A program made the translations under genes and the position numbers. This document shows positions 33,581 to 45,653 of a stretch of 64,000 nt of DNA, in pieces. The stretch spans positions 3,730,001 to 3,794,000 of the forward strand of contig CANUEZ040000199.1 in the NCBI GenBank assembly GCA_948099385.1, read 5' to 3'. The notes under the pieces were generated by a model, which made no database searches, was not told the origin of the DNA, and was given only the letters and a program-made list of their open reading frames with translations. Source of the DNA: Fasciola hepatica. Its lineage: Eukaryota > Platyhelminthes > Trematoda > Plagiorchiida > Fasciolidae. Every line of letters starts with the position of its first letter. Position 1 is the stretch's first letter.

Positions 33581-34015
33581 TCACTTCATGCCAGATCCGA
33601 TTTCTCCAATCGTTGCATTTACCAGCTGCGCTTCGTTCAACACGGTACACTTCCAATTTGCTCGCACAACACATCCAAAACGAAGTTGGCGGATTGTGAA
33701 TTTTGAGTGCATGGCACATGCCTTACCAGGACTGGTGCAGAAATCCCTTCCCAAGTGGATATCCAGTGTTCGAAAGTGGAAAAGGTTAATCTGTTTTTGA
33801 GTAATCGGGGTTGGTCGCGAGATCATATTTACAGGTAATAAGGGAAGTTTGGTTGGGCAGGGGGGATTCGAGACTGCAGACTCGCCGATAATTTTATTTG
33901 CATGATAAGATGCTTGTTTGATGTTGAGCTGCTTGCCAACAAATATGAAGGTCATGAGGCTAACCCCTGCTAAGATGATATAAATGTGGACCACCTCAAA
34001 GCAACTTTTATGCAA
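33581..34015 (-). CDS. Open frame of 144 codons, possible host exon(s)
   Basis: The minus frame is long for this region. It includes a hydrophobic stretch (IYIILAGVSLMTFIFVG), then NPPCPTKLPLLPV, and after a possible acceptor (TCAAAAACAG near 33797) FHFRTLDIHLGRDFC. A donor GTAAGG follows TGCACCAGTCCTG. Cysteines are frequent near the end (IRQLRFGCVVRANWKC). No family is recognised. The plus strand is also open here (33519-33800), so coding is not certain. Confidence 0.25.
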   Translation of the reverse strand: MHKSCFEVVHIYIILAGVSLMTFIFVGKQLNIKQASYHANKIIGESAVSNPPCPTKLPLLPVNMISRPTPITQKQINLFHFRTLDIHLGRDFCTSPGKACAMHSKFTIRQLRFGCVVRANWKCTVLNEAQLVNATIGEIGSGMK

Positions 34016-35220
34016 CCTTCATATGACTGTCCTACTTCATACTCTTCATATGTTAGTACATACTTTGAAACTTTATCTGTTTCGGACGTATTTGCTATTC
34101 TCCTCAAGTATGGAGCTTCGTGTTCCGTGGGTCCGGATGTCCTCTCGCCTGCAGTTTTTTCAGGCTGGGGGCTGAGTAGTTTTCAGAACCCTTGGCCACT
34201 TTGTTGAATGAATCCCTATGAAGTAGTGCAATCCCTAACTTTTGATGTCCTGTCCCGATTACCCCAATGCCAAAGGGCCCTAACACAAACGGCACGAAAA
34301 AAGGGCTTGTCATGGGATAGCTCTCACATCAGCGGCAATCAAAATTGCTGCAAAGGCTGTGCTTGGTCATTTTTAACCTCCCCTGGATGTACATTCGTAC
34401 CTTTGTCTTTTTAACTAAAACCTAAAAGACTCACTGTCGGTGCTGTAGTTCTTTTAGTCCACTTCGGTACTGAACACTTAGACTTATTTGTCCGATTCCT
34501 CCACTGTGCTTTTCCTTGTTTATTCCTCAGTCTTTGAATCAGCGCCCCTTTTTCGTCTACTGTTAACGCTTCAGGCTTTCCCCAGTCCCACATATATGCT
34601 TGTTACCTCTCTAACAATTTTCAAAATTGAACACAGAAACCCAATTTAGGGTACAAATGTTCCAAACAAGTTGTCAACTATTCTGCGGTAATCTAGGATG
34701 ATATGTTTCTTTTCTCTTTACTTTCCAAGCATATCAGCGACTAAACAGTTTCTTCGTCAACTGGAGAATTTGAATATGCTGAAGATATTGTACTGTGTCA
34801 GATTATTGCTGATCCCATTGACTTCAGAATCTATCACAAATGGAACATTTCTCCAAACGATCTCGTTTATACTAAAACCATCTAAGAGCTTTGAATATTT
34901 TTAGCAATTCCAGCCCTTAACATACAGATTCTGTTTTCATGGATTGCAAATCCTTATCTAGAGTGAGCCCTGTCACGTACTTGGGAGTTTTGATAACAAT
35001 CTACGACGGAAGACTCATACCCAAAACTGTGCTGTTAAACTGAGACATCTTTCCTTTCAACTAGGGAATCTCAGAGTTCTGGACACCGGAGCCGGTTGTT
35101 TACAAGTTCGGTACCAGCATTTTCTCCCTACCTTACTTTAGTGATCTCCAGCAAATTTTCTCGGTCTTCCGAAATAGAACCTTGAAATTCTGCACCATCG
35201 TTTGATAACAATGCAGGTAT
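33985..35220 (+). mobile_element. CR1-like non-LTR retrotransposon fragment, decayed
   Basis: SVGPDVLSPAVFSGWG near 34125-34170 matches the start of the RT domain (S-x-GPD-x-x-x-P). After an interruption by the 200-bp repeat, the thumb region is seen near 34970 (VSPVTYLGVLITIYDG), followed by a scrambled LRVLDTGAG and YFSDLQQIFSVFRN. The fingers and palm motifs in between cannot be read. Stops are frequent. Confidence 0.5.
34248..34450 (+). repeat. 200-bp repeat, copy 2
   Basis: Second copy of the unit at 30115-30317, direct orientation, sharing CCTGTCCCGATTACCCCAAT versus CCTGTCCCGATTACCTCAAT and the block AAAATTGCTGCAAAGGCTGT. Here it lies inside the CR1-like fragment. Confidence 0.7.
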
Positions 35221-35494
35221 TGTCAGAACGGATGCATATGGTGTGGTCTGATTGTATGTGATGAATAGCGGGACTCGAAATGCAGACAAAACCGTATTTT
35301 TCTGTTACCAGTGGGCCACGACAATGACGGAATGTGAGCCTCTGAGGGAAAGTGGAATAAGACTATTTTGCATTGAATTACTCCCAAACATTATTCAGAA
35401 CATACAGTTCCTACAAGATATTAGGCATTTGGTCTGCCTTCAATTATCACGGATTTCCAGAATCTCATCGACATACAGTCCACCAGTGTTGATG

Positions 35495-35620
35495 GTGAAA
35501 TGATTTTCTATCTTGTTGCACTTGTGACTCCAACGGCCAGTATGTTGGTAGACTTATGGATATTCTCGTCAAAACACAAAGGTTTTCAAGGTTACCTTCA
35601 TACGTGACCTGATATAGATC
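35495..35620 (+). mobile_element. Penelope-like GIY-YIG remnant
   Basis: One frame reads FLSCCTCDSNGQYVGRLMDILVKTQ, here read in two short parts, matching C-x-C-x-x-x-x-Y-I-G-R-x-x of Penelope endonucleases. It is too short to place in a family. Confidence 0.4.
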
Positions 35621-38200
35621 AATTATTTCGAATGGACCTTGAAGTTGCGCTTGCTTTCAACGGTCTCACATTGAGTATTAAACAGAAATATTTCCGTTTG
35701 ACTTCATTTACGAACCTCAGGTGAAGCAGCATGAAGAGTCATCCTGAAAAACTATTACCTACCCAGGTGAATTCTTTTCGTTGAATTCGGGTGAAATGCC
35801 GTTTGGGTAATCCGGAATACCGAGAAAGTTAAATAACATTTTACGTGAATGGGTATCATGCTGGTTATCTGTTGGCAGCTCGATTATAGTGGAATTGCCA
35901 ATGCGATCGATAGTTTTGAAATGATTATGGCTAACAATGGCTCCTTCAGCTTAGCGCTCGTTTATTGAAATATTACCCGGTCAGATATGTTTCCACAAGT
36001 TTCATCAATGTGTAACGATAACAACAGAGACTGCAGTTCAAAGGTTTTTCGCAAGAATCCAAGTTGTTCCTGGAAATCCATACTCTCAGATCTTGAAGTA
36101 CTGGTAGTATTGTAGTAGTATTTGTCAAAAAGACAGAACGTTTCCATGTCATTTCCCAAACCGAACAACTGAGAAAAATCCACTCAACACGAAAAGCAGT
36201 GCAAAATCATCGTCACGGATAACGTTGCACATCGATTGTGTTCCCTTCTGTACTAACTGGAACAATTTGCCCTTAAATATTCAGTGCAAATCTACCCTCC
36301 GAAATATTTCTCAATTTAACCCTGTCACCGATTCAGTTTCGTTAATTTGTCATATGTTAATATATTTATTCTGATTTGAACCCGGAAAGTAAAGTTTTGA
36401 AGTTAGGAATGATAATCATTTTCCTTGAATGACTAGAGTATCTCTTTTCGAAGAAACTAGTCTGACACATATTTGCCAATCAACCATCATTTTCATAGGC
36501 TTTTTAGATTTACACAAGAACAGACCGTAACATTTCCATTTGAACGAATACTATTGGGATTCCACTAAACCGAAAAAACAGGAGCAGACTGTTGGTTATC
36601 CTAGATTTCCATCTTTATATCAAAAAGCATTTTGAATCTTCCACTTCGCGAAAGCCATGGCACCGAAAATATCAGAAAGCGCGATTATTCGGTACTGAAT
36701 TCCTAATACCATCTCCTGAAAACGTGGTGAGGCCCTCGGGACATTCAATTTTTATATTCTTGCGTTCAGTACATTAATTTATGCCCGGAATTTTCGGAGG
36801 GCATTGCACAAACGGTGACTGTGGCTATCTACTGAATAATTAGATAAGTCTCTATAGCTTGAAAGTGGCAAGGTGGAAAAAAACGTTGCTCTGATATTTG
36901 AGCAATGATTGCTTCAAAAATAAACACTGGAGTCTGTGACAGTATTTTTGCCGTCGGCGTAACTTACTTTTTACCAGAACGGTGCGTTGAAACAAATATT
37001 TTTGAAGACAATGTTTCCAACAAGAACATTTTATTTTGACAAGCCAAAGACATGTGGATTGGATAATTGGCAAGCGGAGAAAAATGCAGACGTTCAGAAT
37101 ACGAGCACAATTAGGCAGTCGCGTTGTTGAATCAGATATCGGACCTCAAAGAAAAGTGGATTATTGATGAGAAATACTTGCTTTTTTACGCCTAAAAACC
37201 AGAATCCCCAATTCAGTCCACTTTATGACCACATCTTAGCCAACGTGCATTGGTGAGTTCATATGATGAAGAAAGCTGTTTGCAGATGTAATTCTCCAAG
37301 ATTCATACTGGGTACTGTTACGTGTTTCTGTGTGGCATCTCATTGTCTCACACAAAAAATATTAGTACAACATTTTTAAGGTAAAAATAGTTCCCATGGC
37401 CCATGGAAAATCCATTGTGCAAAACGGGAAGTACCGACGAAACAATTGCAGTGGAGAATCCAGGATGTGAAAGTCCTTGAAATAATATTTTCATGAATCA
37501 ACTGTTTCCCGTCTGTAAAACTAAAGTGCTTCGTGGAAGATTATTGTGCTACCGGGGTTTGCGTCAGCTCAGGCCTCAATTGAGGATGCATTTGTTGTAC
37601 CAGTTGGCATATCCATTCGTTTTATATTCCCCAGTAATAGCGAAACCACGGAAGCCTTGATGGTTCTGTTGCTACAATTGTTACATTATTTCGTAGATTT
37701 GATTATGATGGAGAATCCATTTTCAGCTTTGGAAAAATAAGTCGATTCACTTTTTCCACTTTGGACAAGCGAAGCGAAAATATTACACACATAGTAGCAC
37801 ATGAGAACTAGCGGTACCATAGTTCGGTTGGTAACTTCAATGCACTGAGCGCTGAAATAGTTCACTGAAGAGCGAGATTAGTGTAAATATTATTGCTAGG
37901 CACAAAATATGAACAGCTAACTTCATGTAGCAAAATAGCCCTCATTTTTTAATCGGTGGCTCATATTTATGGATGGACTTTAGGCACAAAGTAGCAAAGT
38001 CGGCCAGTTTACCGTAGTTTATCCCTAAAGATAGGGCAAATAACCCGGAATTTCTTCGGATTTATTAGTCACCAGGTGGTATATACGTGAAATGAGAGAG
38101 TTATTTCAGATTGCAACATTTTATGTAAGTGATAGACAAATTCTAAGGCTTGTAATCTCATTCGAAATTCCTTATTGAGTCTACCGTATGGGGTAACGTT
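35620..38200. other. No supported gene
   Basis: AT-rich sequence. The plus frame at 37546-37740 (ISIRFIFPSNSETTEAL and LMVLLLQLLHYFVDLIMM) is protein-like, but has no motif and no clear splice sites. Nothing else is seen. Confidence 0.3.
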
Positions 38201-38207
38201 TTTCTCG

Positions 38208-38405
38208 CTAGAACTTCCCACTCGATTTCCAGTTGATTGTACGAATCAGATAGAAGGTCTCATTGGCACCCAATGAATCTCCCTCTGCTAACTTCGCAGA
38301 GTTTGGAAATCTCTGAATAATTGTTAGTCCTTCCAATTGAGGATCAAATGAGGTAGAACCATTTTTATGTACTAGTCCACCGTTCACTTTTATTATTGAT
38401 TCCAT
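38208..38405 (-). CDS. Open segment, possibly cadherin-like exon
   Basis: The minus frame reads IKVNGGLVHKNGSTSFDP, then KLAEGDSLGANETFYLI and WKSSGKF. The middle is reminiscent of the cadherin core A-x-D-x-D-S-G-x-N-x-x-x-x-Y-x-I followed by G-x-F. If right, it could be an upstream exon of the gene that includes the cadherin exon at 4916-5289, which would give one gene over 33 kb. This is speculative, since splice sites are not clear. Confidence 0.25.
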   Translation of the reverse strand: MESIIKVNGGLVHKNGSTSFDPQLEGLTIIQRFPNSAKLAEGDSLGANETFYLIRTINWKSSGKF

Positions 38406-38710
38406 CGTTGTTACGGCTTATTGTTTTTTTGATTTTGAGCTTCATCGATTATTGAGTTGGTGTGCACACTTGTCCGTACAACAATTACAAAAAACAACAG
38501 TATGGTTCGATTTCAAGTTGCGAGCAGGTTTCATCCACTTTTGTCGATATCTGAGGATCGGAAGTAATCCTTTGCCAGTGTAGTTCGAGGCAATATTGCG
38601 TTGCATTCGACGTGATTCATTGATGCCGGCATTGGTCTTGATGTTGTGAACAACCTCATGTGAGGGAATCGTGGAAAACAGAGTTGTAGCTTGCTTACTT
38701 ACTTTTACTC

Positions 38711-40365
38711 TTACGCGACTATCTCCTGCGGGAAAAATAAGTCGGCTCCATGGATATCACGGACCACTGCCGACCTCGTGCGGCGGTCGGAGGCGAGCTC
38801 CGTACAAATCCTCATCCAGTCCTTGTTCCATCGCCGGGCTCCATAGACTGACCGAAGGCCTAAAAGCTCTACGTCTTTCTCTATTGTACTGGTCCACATT
38901 TTCAGCTGTCCACCAAGGCGACAACGCCAACCATGGCAGGGAGTAAGGCAGTGTTTACTTGGTTATCTCTGACTCGGGTCGCCGAAGCGTGTGGCCGAAC
39001 CACTGAAGTCGTCGACGTTGGAGGAGAATGGGGAGAGCATCGATATCAGAGCATCGTCTCCTTACCTCGTCGTTGGACACCCAGTCGCGCCACTTGACTG
39101 TGAGGATTTGCCGCAGGCACCAGTGGTCTAAAACCACCGACCTTCTTGTATCCTCAGCTCGTAGTAGCCAGGTTTCGCAGCCATAGATGAGTACGGGCCG
39201 GATGGCAGCACGATAAACACGAACTTTGGTTCTTAAGCTGATTTCACTGCTAGTCCACAGCGTTCGTCTTAACTGAAGAAAGGCTCTCCTGGCTCTGTCG
39301 ATCCGTGATACCACTTCATCTTTTGCCTGGCCGTTCGGAAGCAGAGTTGAGCCCAGATACTTGAAGGAAGGGACGTATTCGACTGGTTGGTCATCGATCG
39401 ACAGTTGTTGAATTGTCGGGCCCAGATGGGTTGTGAAAGCTTTTGTTTTTATTCGAATTTACTTCAAGTCCGATGGACTTAGCGAAGGAATTGATTCGGT
39501 CGAGGATTGGTTGTGGCGTAGAGGTGGAGTCTCAAAGCATGACAAGATCATCCGCAAACTCCAGGTCCGAGATGTATATTTCCTGACTAAGCTGAAAGCC
39601 AGGGTAGTTGTGTAATATCTGTCGCATTGTCCAATCGATGGCGTAGTTGAACAGCACCGGTGTGAAGGGACAGCCCTGCCTAACTCCGGTAGTGAGTGTG
39701 AACTCGCGGGACTCTTCAGCGTACACCAGTTGTCCAGTAGTACCTCTTCAACAGCATTAAAAGCTTATGGGGCATCCCATCGGATTGGATTATGGTCCGA
39801 AGAGACTCGCGATTCACCGAATCAAAAGCTGCCGGAAGTCGATGAAACAAGCTGCCGTCGGATGCTGCAGCTTATAGCAATGATCCAGTATTCGGCGCAG
39901 TGTGAAGATTTGATGCACACAGCCTCTGTCACGGCGGAAACCCCCTTGGTTCGGGCGAATGCGCTGGTCTTTTGCCTCGGAGAAACGGGTTAGTAACAAC
40001 GAACCAAAGGTCTTTGCGGCCACATCGATCAGGCTGATCCCTCGGTAGTTCTCATATGCCGATTTATCACCTTTCTTCGGAATGGGCAGCAGTATGGACA
40101 CTCCACAGTCGGGTGGAAATGCTTCCGCTCTCCAAATGGAACCAAAAAGTGTACACAACCTGTCAATCAATGACGATGAACATGCTTTATACACTTCCGG
40201 GGGGATGCCATCTTCCCCAGCAGCCTTTCTGTCTTTCAGTTTGTTTATCATTTCCGTGATTTCCGCGGTATTGGGCGGGTCACAGTTGCTTTCGTACTGG
40301 ACTAGAAGGGTTGATATGGGTTGGTCCGTCCGATGGTCCGTAGGCCGGTTGAGCAGCTGACCAAA
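38711..40365 (-). pseudogene. RTE-like reverse transcriptase domain
   Basis: Order on the minus strand: RKAAGEDGIPPEVYKA, SILLPIPKKGDKSAYENYRG, RPNQGGFRRDRGCVHQIF, FIDFR. A one-base deletion near 39832 then breaks the AFDSV motif. LMLLKRYYW is in a second frame, and a second shift near 39725 restores VRQGCPFTPVLFNYAID and the catalytic EFADDLVML near 39540. Another shift precedes the thumb (RVYRAAIRPVLIYGCETW) and the tail (RRRRLQWFGHTLRRPE; VVRDIHGADLF). The FADD box is intact, but the protein cannot be made whole. Confidence 0.85.
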
Positions 40366-40542
40366 TTATTTCACCCATCGGTCTATTTTCTTGCTCTGTT
40401 CGGGAATTAAGTTCCCTGCCGTGTCACGAAGAAGGGAATTTTGCTTACAAAACCTATCAGAGGCGTTCCTAATAAGGCGGAACAGTTTACCGAAGTCATC
40501 AATTCCGGACGCAGTCTCCATTTTTTCAGCTATTTCTATTCA

Positions 40543-41800
40543 GTATCTTTTGCGATCAGCCTTGGCGGAGCGTGTCGCCTCTCGTTGCAGTCTGCGGCGT
40601 TCGGTACTACCTGCCAGTCGCGTTTCGTGCGCTCTGGTTGACAGCTGGAGTGTGCTCTCCGAGATCCAATCTTTTGTCCGCCTTTTTGTTCTCCCGAGTA
40701 CTGTCCAGGAAGCTTCCTCGATTGTCACCTTCATTCGAGTCCACTGCCCTTCCATGGAAACTTCATCTGCTTGTGCATTGGTTGCATTGGTTAGTCGGGT
40801 TGTGATTGCTCGTGACAACGCTTTTCGCTTCTCTGGATTTCCTAGGGCAGCAACGTTTATCCGAGAGGGTGCAGACACTTTAGCACGTGTGGATAGATGA
40901 ACTTTGAAACACGCGCGTAGGAGGACATGGTCAGTGCCTTTTCTGTTGCCCGTTATTGCACCTCGGTACTCTCGGAAATCCTCCACGGAAGAGGCCCAAT
41001 GGGCTTTTACCAGGATGTGGTCGAGTTGGTGTGTAGTGCGACCGTCATTGGAGTACCATGGGAGTAGGTGCTTTTTGGGGTGTTGAAATCGAGTGCTGCA
41101 GACAACCATTGTGTTGATGTCGGCTAAAACAGTCAGTCGGCCATCGTTCTCGCAGTGTTGACCAAGGCCGAATCTCCCGAGAATATGGCGAGTAGATTCA
41201 TTGGCCGTACATGTGCGAGCGTTCCAATCTCCTGCGATGAAAAGTACATCGTGCCTCGAAACCCGGTTGATTACCTCCTGCAAGTAAGTGTAGAATTCGT
41301 CTTTGGTTTCGTCATCAGCTGAATTGGTTGTAACATAGATCGCGATCACCGTCAAGTCGTGCGGGGAGCCTTTAAAACTTGCCAAGGCAAGTCTGGATGA
41401 GACTGGTTCCCAAGAGATCATTGCATCATTAGCTGCTTTGTTCAGAACAAACGCGACACCGTAGAGACCGGAGTTGTCTTTCGGGCTACTGTGATAAAGC
41501 CAATAGGATGTATCCACACCCGGGACCTTTATTGTCGGCTACCTGAGTTGGGCGGGCGGACTTCCGAGAGGCAAGCAATATCTACGTCATATTTATGTAG
41601 AGTTGGCATTAGAATGCACTGACTGCCGACGACTAGATACGTCCAGACGTTCCAACAAGCTATGTGTGTTCTTTTCCTGCAGTGAAGAATCCTAGCTTGT
41701 TGTCTTATCACCTTGACCGCCGGGACACGAGACGCGTCGCTTACTGGGGAGGCCGTGGCTTGATGAGCGCTTGAGTTTCCGTGAACAATCATAGAGAGTC
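40543..41800 (-). pseudogene. RTE-like AP endonuclease domain
   Basis: Starts in one frame near 41690 (HIACWNVWTYLVVG, YDVDIACLSEVRPPN) and shifts frame near 41525 into a 325-codon stretch. Catalytic landmarks in order: N and E of the first motifs, SGLYGVAFVLN, FIAGDWNAR, THQLDHILVKA and GTDHVLLRA. These are the D-x-N and DH pairs of the exonuclease-endonuclease-phosphatase fold. It nicks the target DNA to prime reverse transcription. It continues into a linker (WISESTLQLSTRA) and is stopped by TGA at 40540-40542, where the frame otherwise runs on (IEIAEKMETASG). A second stop, TAA, is at 40366-40368. Confidence 0.85.
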
Positions 41801-42649
41801 TCGGCAGTAGGGTAGGAAGCGGTGTCTCCAGCACCGTTCGGCCTTTCTGTTCGAGGTTGCACCTCTAGCCCGTGCACACCCAAGCGCAGACTGCAAGGCA
41901 GCAGGATATTCCTAGAGGAGCAGATGACCTGCTGTACGGTTCGTTCGCTTCCTCTGGAATGCCGGATGAGGCAGTTGAACAGGTCTCCTTTGTGGCCGTC
42001 GGATCAGTATATTTCGTCCGCCCATTCAGAAGGATCCGTCTTCACATGCCGAACACCGTCTTGACGACGTTTTTTAGACCTCGGTAACCCTCAACCTGAT
42101 TCCGCCCGCCTGTGGAGCGGTTTGCCGGAGTGTGGCCGCTGATGCATGCTTCAGCTTTGTGGAGCCACAGGTGAGAGCTGGGTGAATGATGGAGACCAAA
42201 GAGATAGAGGATGCCCCAAGGGACACGACAGTCAACCAACTCCGAGTTGTTACTCCTCTCAGACACCCATACACTCCTAATGAAACAGTTCATAGGGCGG
42301 GAGCGGGGCCGTAACCCAAATCTCATTTTTAAGCCTAGCACTACCAATCATGGCAGTATAACCCGTTATCCTGGCTTGGACAAGCGCCCCGAGAGACGCA
42401 AGCATACCATCGGAGTATCATACAGGTATGAGCTTGCGTCCATCCCCGACGCATAGCATCAAGACCCGTTAAAATAAAGTGAACCAATTGGTTCGAATAT
42501 GGTTCAACGTTTGCCTTTATCAATCTTTTTGTGGTTGTCATGGCTTGATCATTTTCACGATTTTCACTGTTGTTGATTGATGGATAGGTGAGAACACTGA
42601 GGTTTACCACCAGTACACTGAAATGCATTGGTATGAACATGAATTTGTT

Positions 42650-44090
42650 CTACTGTTATTATCAGACCGATTTCGTCCCTTCAAGTTGACCGTACATCGT
42701 ACAATGTCCCAGTATATGGTTGAATTTGGCCAATGGATATCGCCATAGGAAGAACTACATCAGATTCCAGTTCATGTTATAGGTAATGTGAAAGCAAAAC
42801 GATGAGCATATTCAGCGAAAATCCTTTTTTGTATTTGAATTGATAGCTAACTGCATTGATGAGCTGAAAGATGCTGATCAGATACATCCTAAATCAAGAG
42901 ACCCAATGAAGTATTACTCAAGGTAACTTATAGGCAGACCGTTGACAACCAAAGTGCAGTCAATAATCACAAGCAGGGCTTGCTGCTTCAGAATTATCGT
43001 TCAGGTTCTACGGGATCTGGTCTATGGGTTCTACGCAATTCAACGAAAGTTGTGATTTTCATTGATCCCTGTTTCAGAACTTCGTAAAACATTTGAAAGG
43101 AAGTTATGCACGAGATCAGGTGAAGAATTCGCATAAGTATTCTGGTATTTGCTTTGATATTCTTTGACAGTCTAAAGAATTTTACTGATATACGGATTTC
43201 CCCACTGTGTAACTGACGATTTTGGCTGTAATTATTAATAAATTAACTCAAATTAAGTACTACATCAGGCTTTTTAGAACAATCCTGTACCTTTGCATCA
43301 TGAAGTAGGCACATGTCACATAAAGAAGACTAACAAGAGCCTGTCTACTGAATTTTGCAAACTAGGCAGTATCAGGCTTCTACCGTGGGGTCAAATACAT
43401 CCACTCATTCAGTGATTTGTGACCTATCAGGACAGGATCCTGTATCTCGGCAAGTGGCTCTTCGGTGTTGATATGGCTCACTCATATACTTGATTCTATA
43501 ACTTGTTTTTCCTCTCTTTTTTTTCTGATGAGTTCATCGATTTCTTAGTTGAAATGCAAATGAGAAGTAACAAATATTGCTCCCACCAAAAGTGAATATT
43601 TTATGGTTGTTCGAATTGAATTTCGTCAGCTAGAGAGTCTCGTATTCAGAAGACCAATAGAGTTATACAAACATTTACTTCAATCAGTTATCGGCTGCAG
43701 AGTGTGAGATTGCACGGAATGTTACTAACAAAATCCTCCATTGCATTTGATGGAGAACGCGTTCTTAGAGGTGATGTTTGACTTGACTGGTGTATTCCAT
43801 GCCAGCGGCTACCAAGGCGCCAAACGTAGTCAGAATATGCACAATACGCGAGCCTTTTTTTCCGAATCATCCACAGAAAAAGCCCATGAAACATGAAGGT
43901 GACGTTGTGTGCACATTGTGAGAAACTATTACACTTCCCAGTACATGCTCATCGGATGTCCACATCGCTGATAGTAATTTCTAAGAGAAAGCCAAATAGG
44001 TTATTTCCGCTTACATAATATGGAGCTAGCATTTGACTAATTTTATTTATTAGCATCCCGTAATGGAATGGATAGTCCTTCTTGAAATAC
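42650..44090. other. No supported gene
   Basis: AT-rich, short open frames only, no retroelement motif. Nothing seen. Confidence 0.35.
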
Positions 44091-44099
44091 GGCTGAGCC

Positions 44100-44990
44100 A
44101 TCATAGACGGTGTAAAGCGATGACTTCGTTAGAAGAGCGGCCATCCGTGTCTAGCACACGAAGACCCACCTGGGCATACTAAGTTGAATTTACCACCAGA
44201 CACGAGCAATGCTTCGGAGACATCAGTTATCGAAAACAAAAAGACACCCAGGATCCTCAACGCGAAGTGGCCAGATCTCACAACAATAGACTAAAATACT
44301 AGGAACCGGGGCAGTGTGCACCTCTCAGCTAAAACAGAGCCGGATTTCACGACGACGCCACAGGTGTCGCAGGTCTGCGAAAAATTCTCTAGCTGTCGCT
44401 AAGCGTGAACTGATCTCCTCCCTACCACCACCTCCAGCTGTTATCGATTCCCAAAGGCACTTGAAGATGTCCTCTGATTCCAGCTGATCACCATAAACGG
44501 TGAATGCAGGCACGGGCACCTGTCAATCTTTCGAAAGCACTTCGCACTTGCAGGGCGCAAAGTGTACACCATATCCGTATAATTCAATCATCAAGCACTC
44601 CAAAACGTGATGTATTTTCTGTGCATTGTCACTTAGCAAAGCGGCAATGCCAGCATGTTCAAAGTTAGGATCTGTGTTCCTTGGGAGAAGTTCAATTCCA
44701 CCGGTTAGAAGATCAGATAAGGCTTCTCGTAGAACATCCTTTATGGCAAAATTGGAGGGAAAAGGGCATATAGTTTAGTCTTGTCACACTCGACTGGGGA
44801 CGACCAAAAAAGGGCCAAAGCTGGCAGTAAGCCCTCACCCGACCTGAGATGTGAGAATCCAACTCTTTGAGGAGAGATATATACTTCTCAGATACTCCAT
44901 TTCTCAGTGAACAATTACATAGTACAGTTCTATCGAGAGGGTCACATGCCTCACGAATGTCCAGGAATATGGTGATCACTGGTAGTTGGA
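44100..44990 (-). mobile_element. Second RTE-like family, RT fragment, decayed
   Basis: Minus strand: IFLDIREACDPLDRTVL (RT palm, normally AFDS-D), LLKELDSHISGRVRAY, then a region where the catalytic box should be. It reads FEHAGIAALLSDNAQ, so YADD is lost. HFAPCKCEVLSKD, VPAFTVYGDQLES and REEISSRLATAREFF follow, then DLRHLWRRREIRL. A decayed tail near 44250-44100 (CLRSIARVWW in another frame) follows. The 5' half is absent; truncation at 5' is the usual product of target-primed reverse transcription. Confidence 0.75.
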
Positions 44991-45414
44991 AAGCGTGACA
45001 GTGCCAAAGAAGCTGTCAGAGGGTGAATAACTGGTCGATTCATCCACGACTGGTATGAAACTCATTGTGTTCCTTAACACTCTACTTTTGCGCTTTTGGT
45101 ACATGATAACAATCCTCTTCAGTTGATGCAGTATGAACAACAGAAAAATGGAACCTGTTGTGTGGCCGATCCATGCGTCATTGGCATTCGTATGTGATTC
45201 GTTCCGGTTCCGCTGGCCTTGCACTCGCCTGCGCGATACCTGTCTATCCCATGCGTTGCTTTCTTCCATTCCACCAATCACATGCGGCTAACTGTGCGTG
45301 AGACTGAAATTGACTTATTGATCTCAACCACTTGTCATATTATGGTGTGTGCATTTACCGTGTGATGTACCCAAACACAGATTCGTTCTCCCATACTATT
45401 TCAGACTACTATCA

Positions 45415-45445
45415 CGCATGCATGCACGCACGTACGCACATAGCC
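45415..45445. repeat. CGCATGCA/CGCACGTA-type simple repeat
   Basis: Short purine-pyrimidine alternating tract (CATGCATGCACGCACGTACG) between two retroelements. Confidence 0.6.
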
Positions 45446-45653
45446 GTGACTTCATTCATACCACTAACGGCACCGAGTCATACGTTCTTGTTGGTTCATT
45501 GCTGCTGAACGGACCTGCTTGACCGCACTCGATCACATGTTCAGCTTGGGCTTACCAATAGATGATTCACATTTTTGCTTGTTTGCCCGCATATGTATTC
45601 ATTCTTCATTCTTCATAATAGAGGAAGAGGGTATCTCTCTCGTGTAAGCCTCC

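Larger units (their letters stand above)
38690..42470 (-). mobile_element. RTE-like non-LTR retrotransposon, near full length, broken
   Basis: Minus-strand order from 42.47 kb: a 5' region of about 0.6 kb, the AP-type endonuclease, the RT, and a C-terminal tail ending near 38711. The 3' end is followed by AAGTAAGTAAGCAAGC, a short tandem tail typical of RTE. The coding part is described in the separate entries. Target-site duplications could not be identified by eye. Of all elements here it is the least decayed, but it has two nonsense codons and at least three frameshifts. Confidence 0.85.

Noticed and set aside
40391..40900. 169-codon plus-strand frame
   Set aside because: Antisense shadow of the RTE-like endonuclease-linker coding sequence, whose minus-strand motifs are clear.
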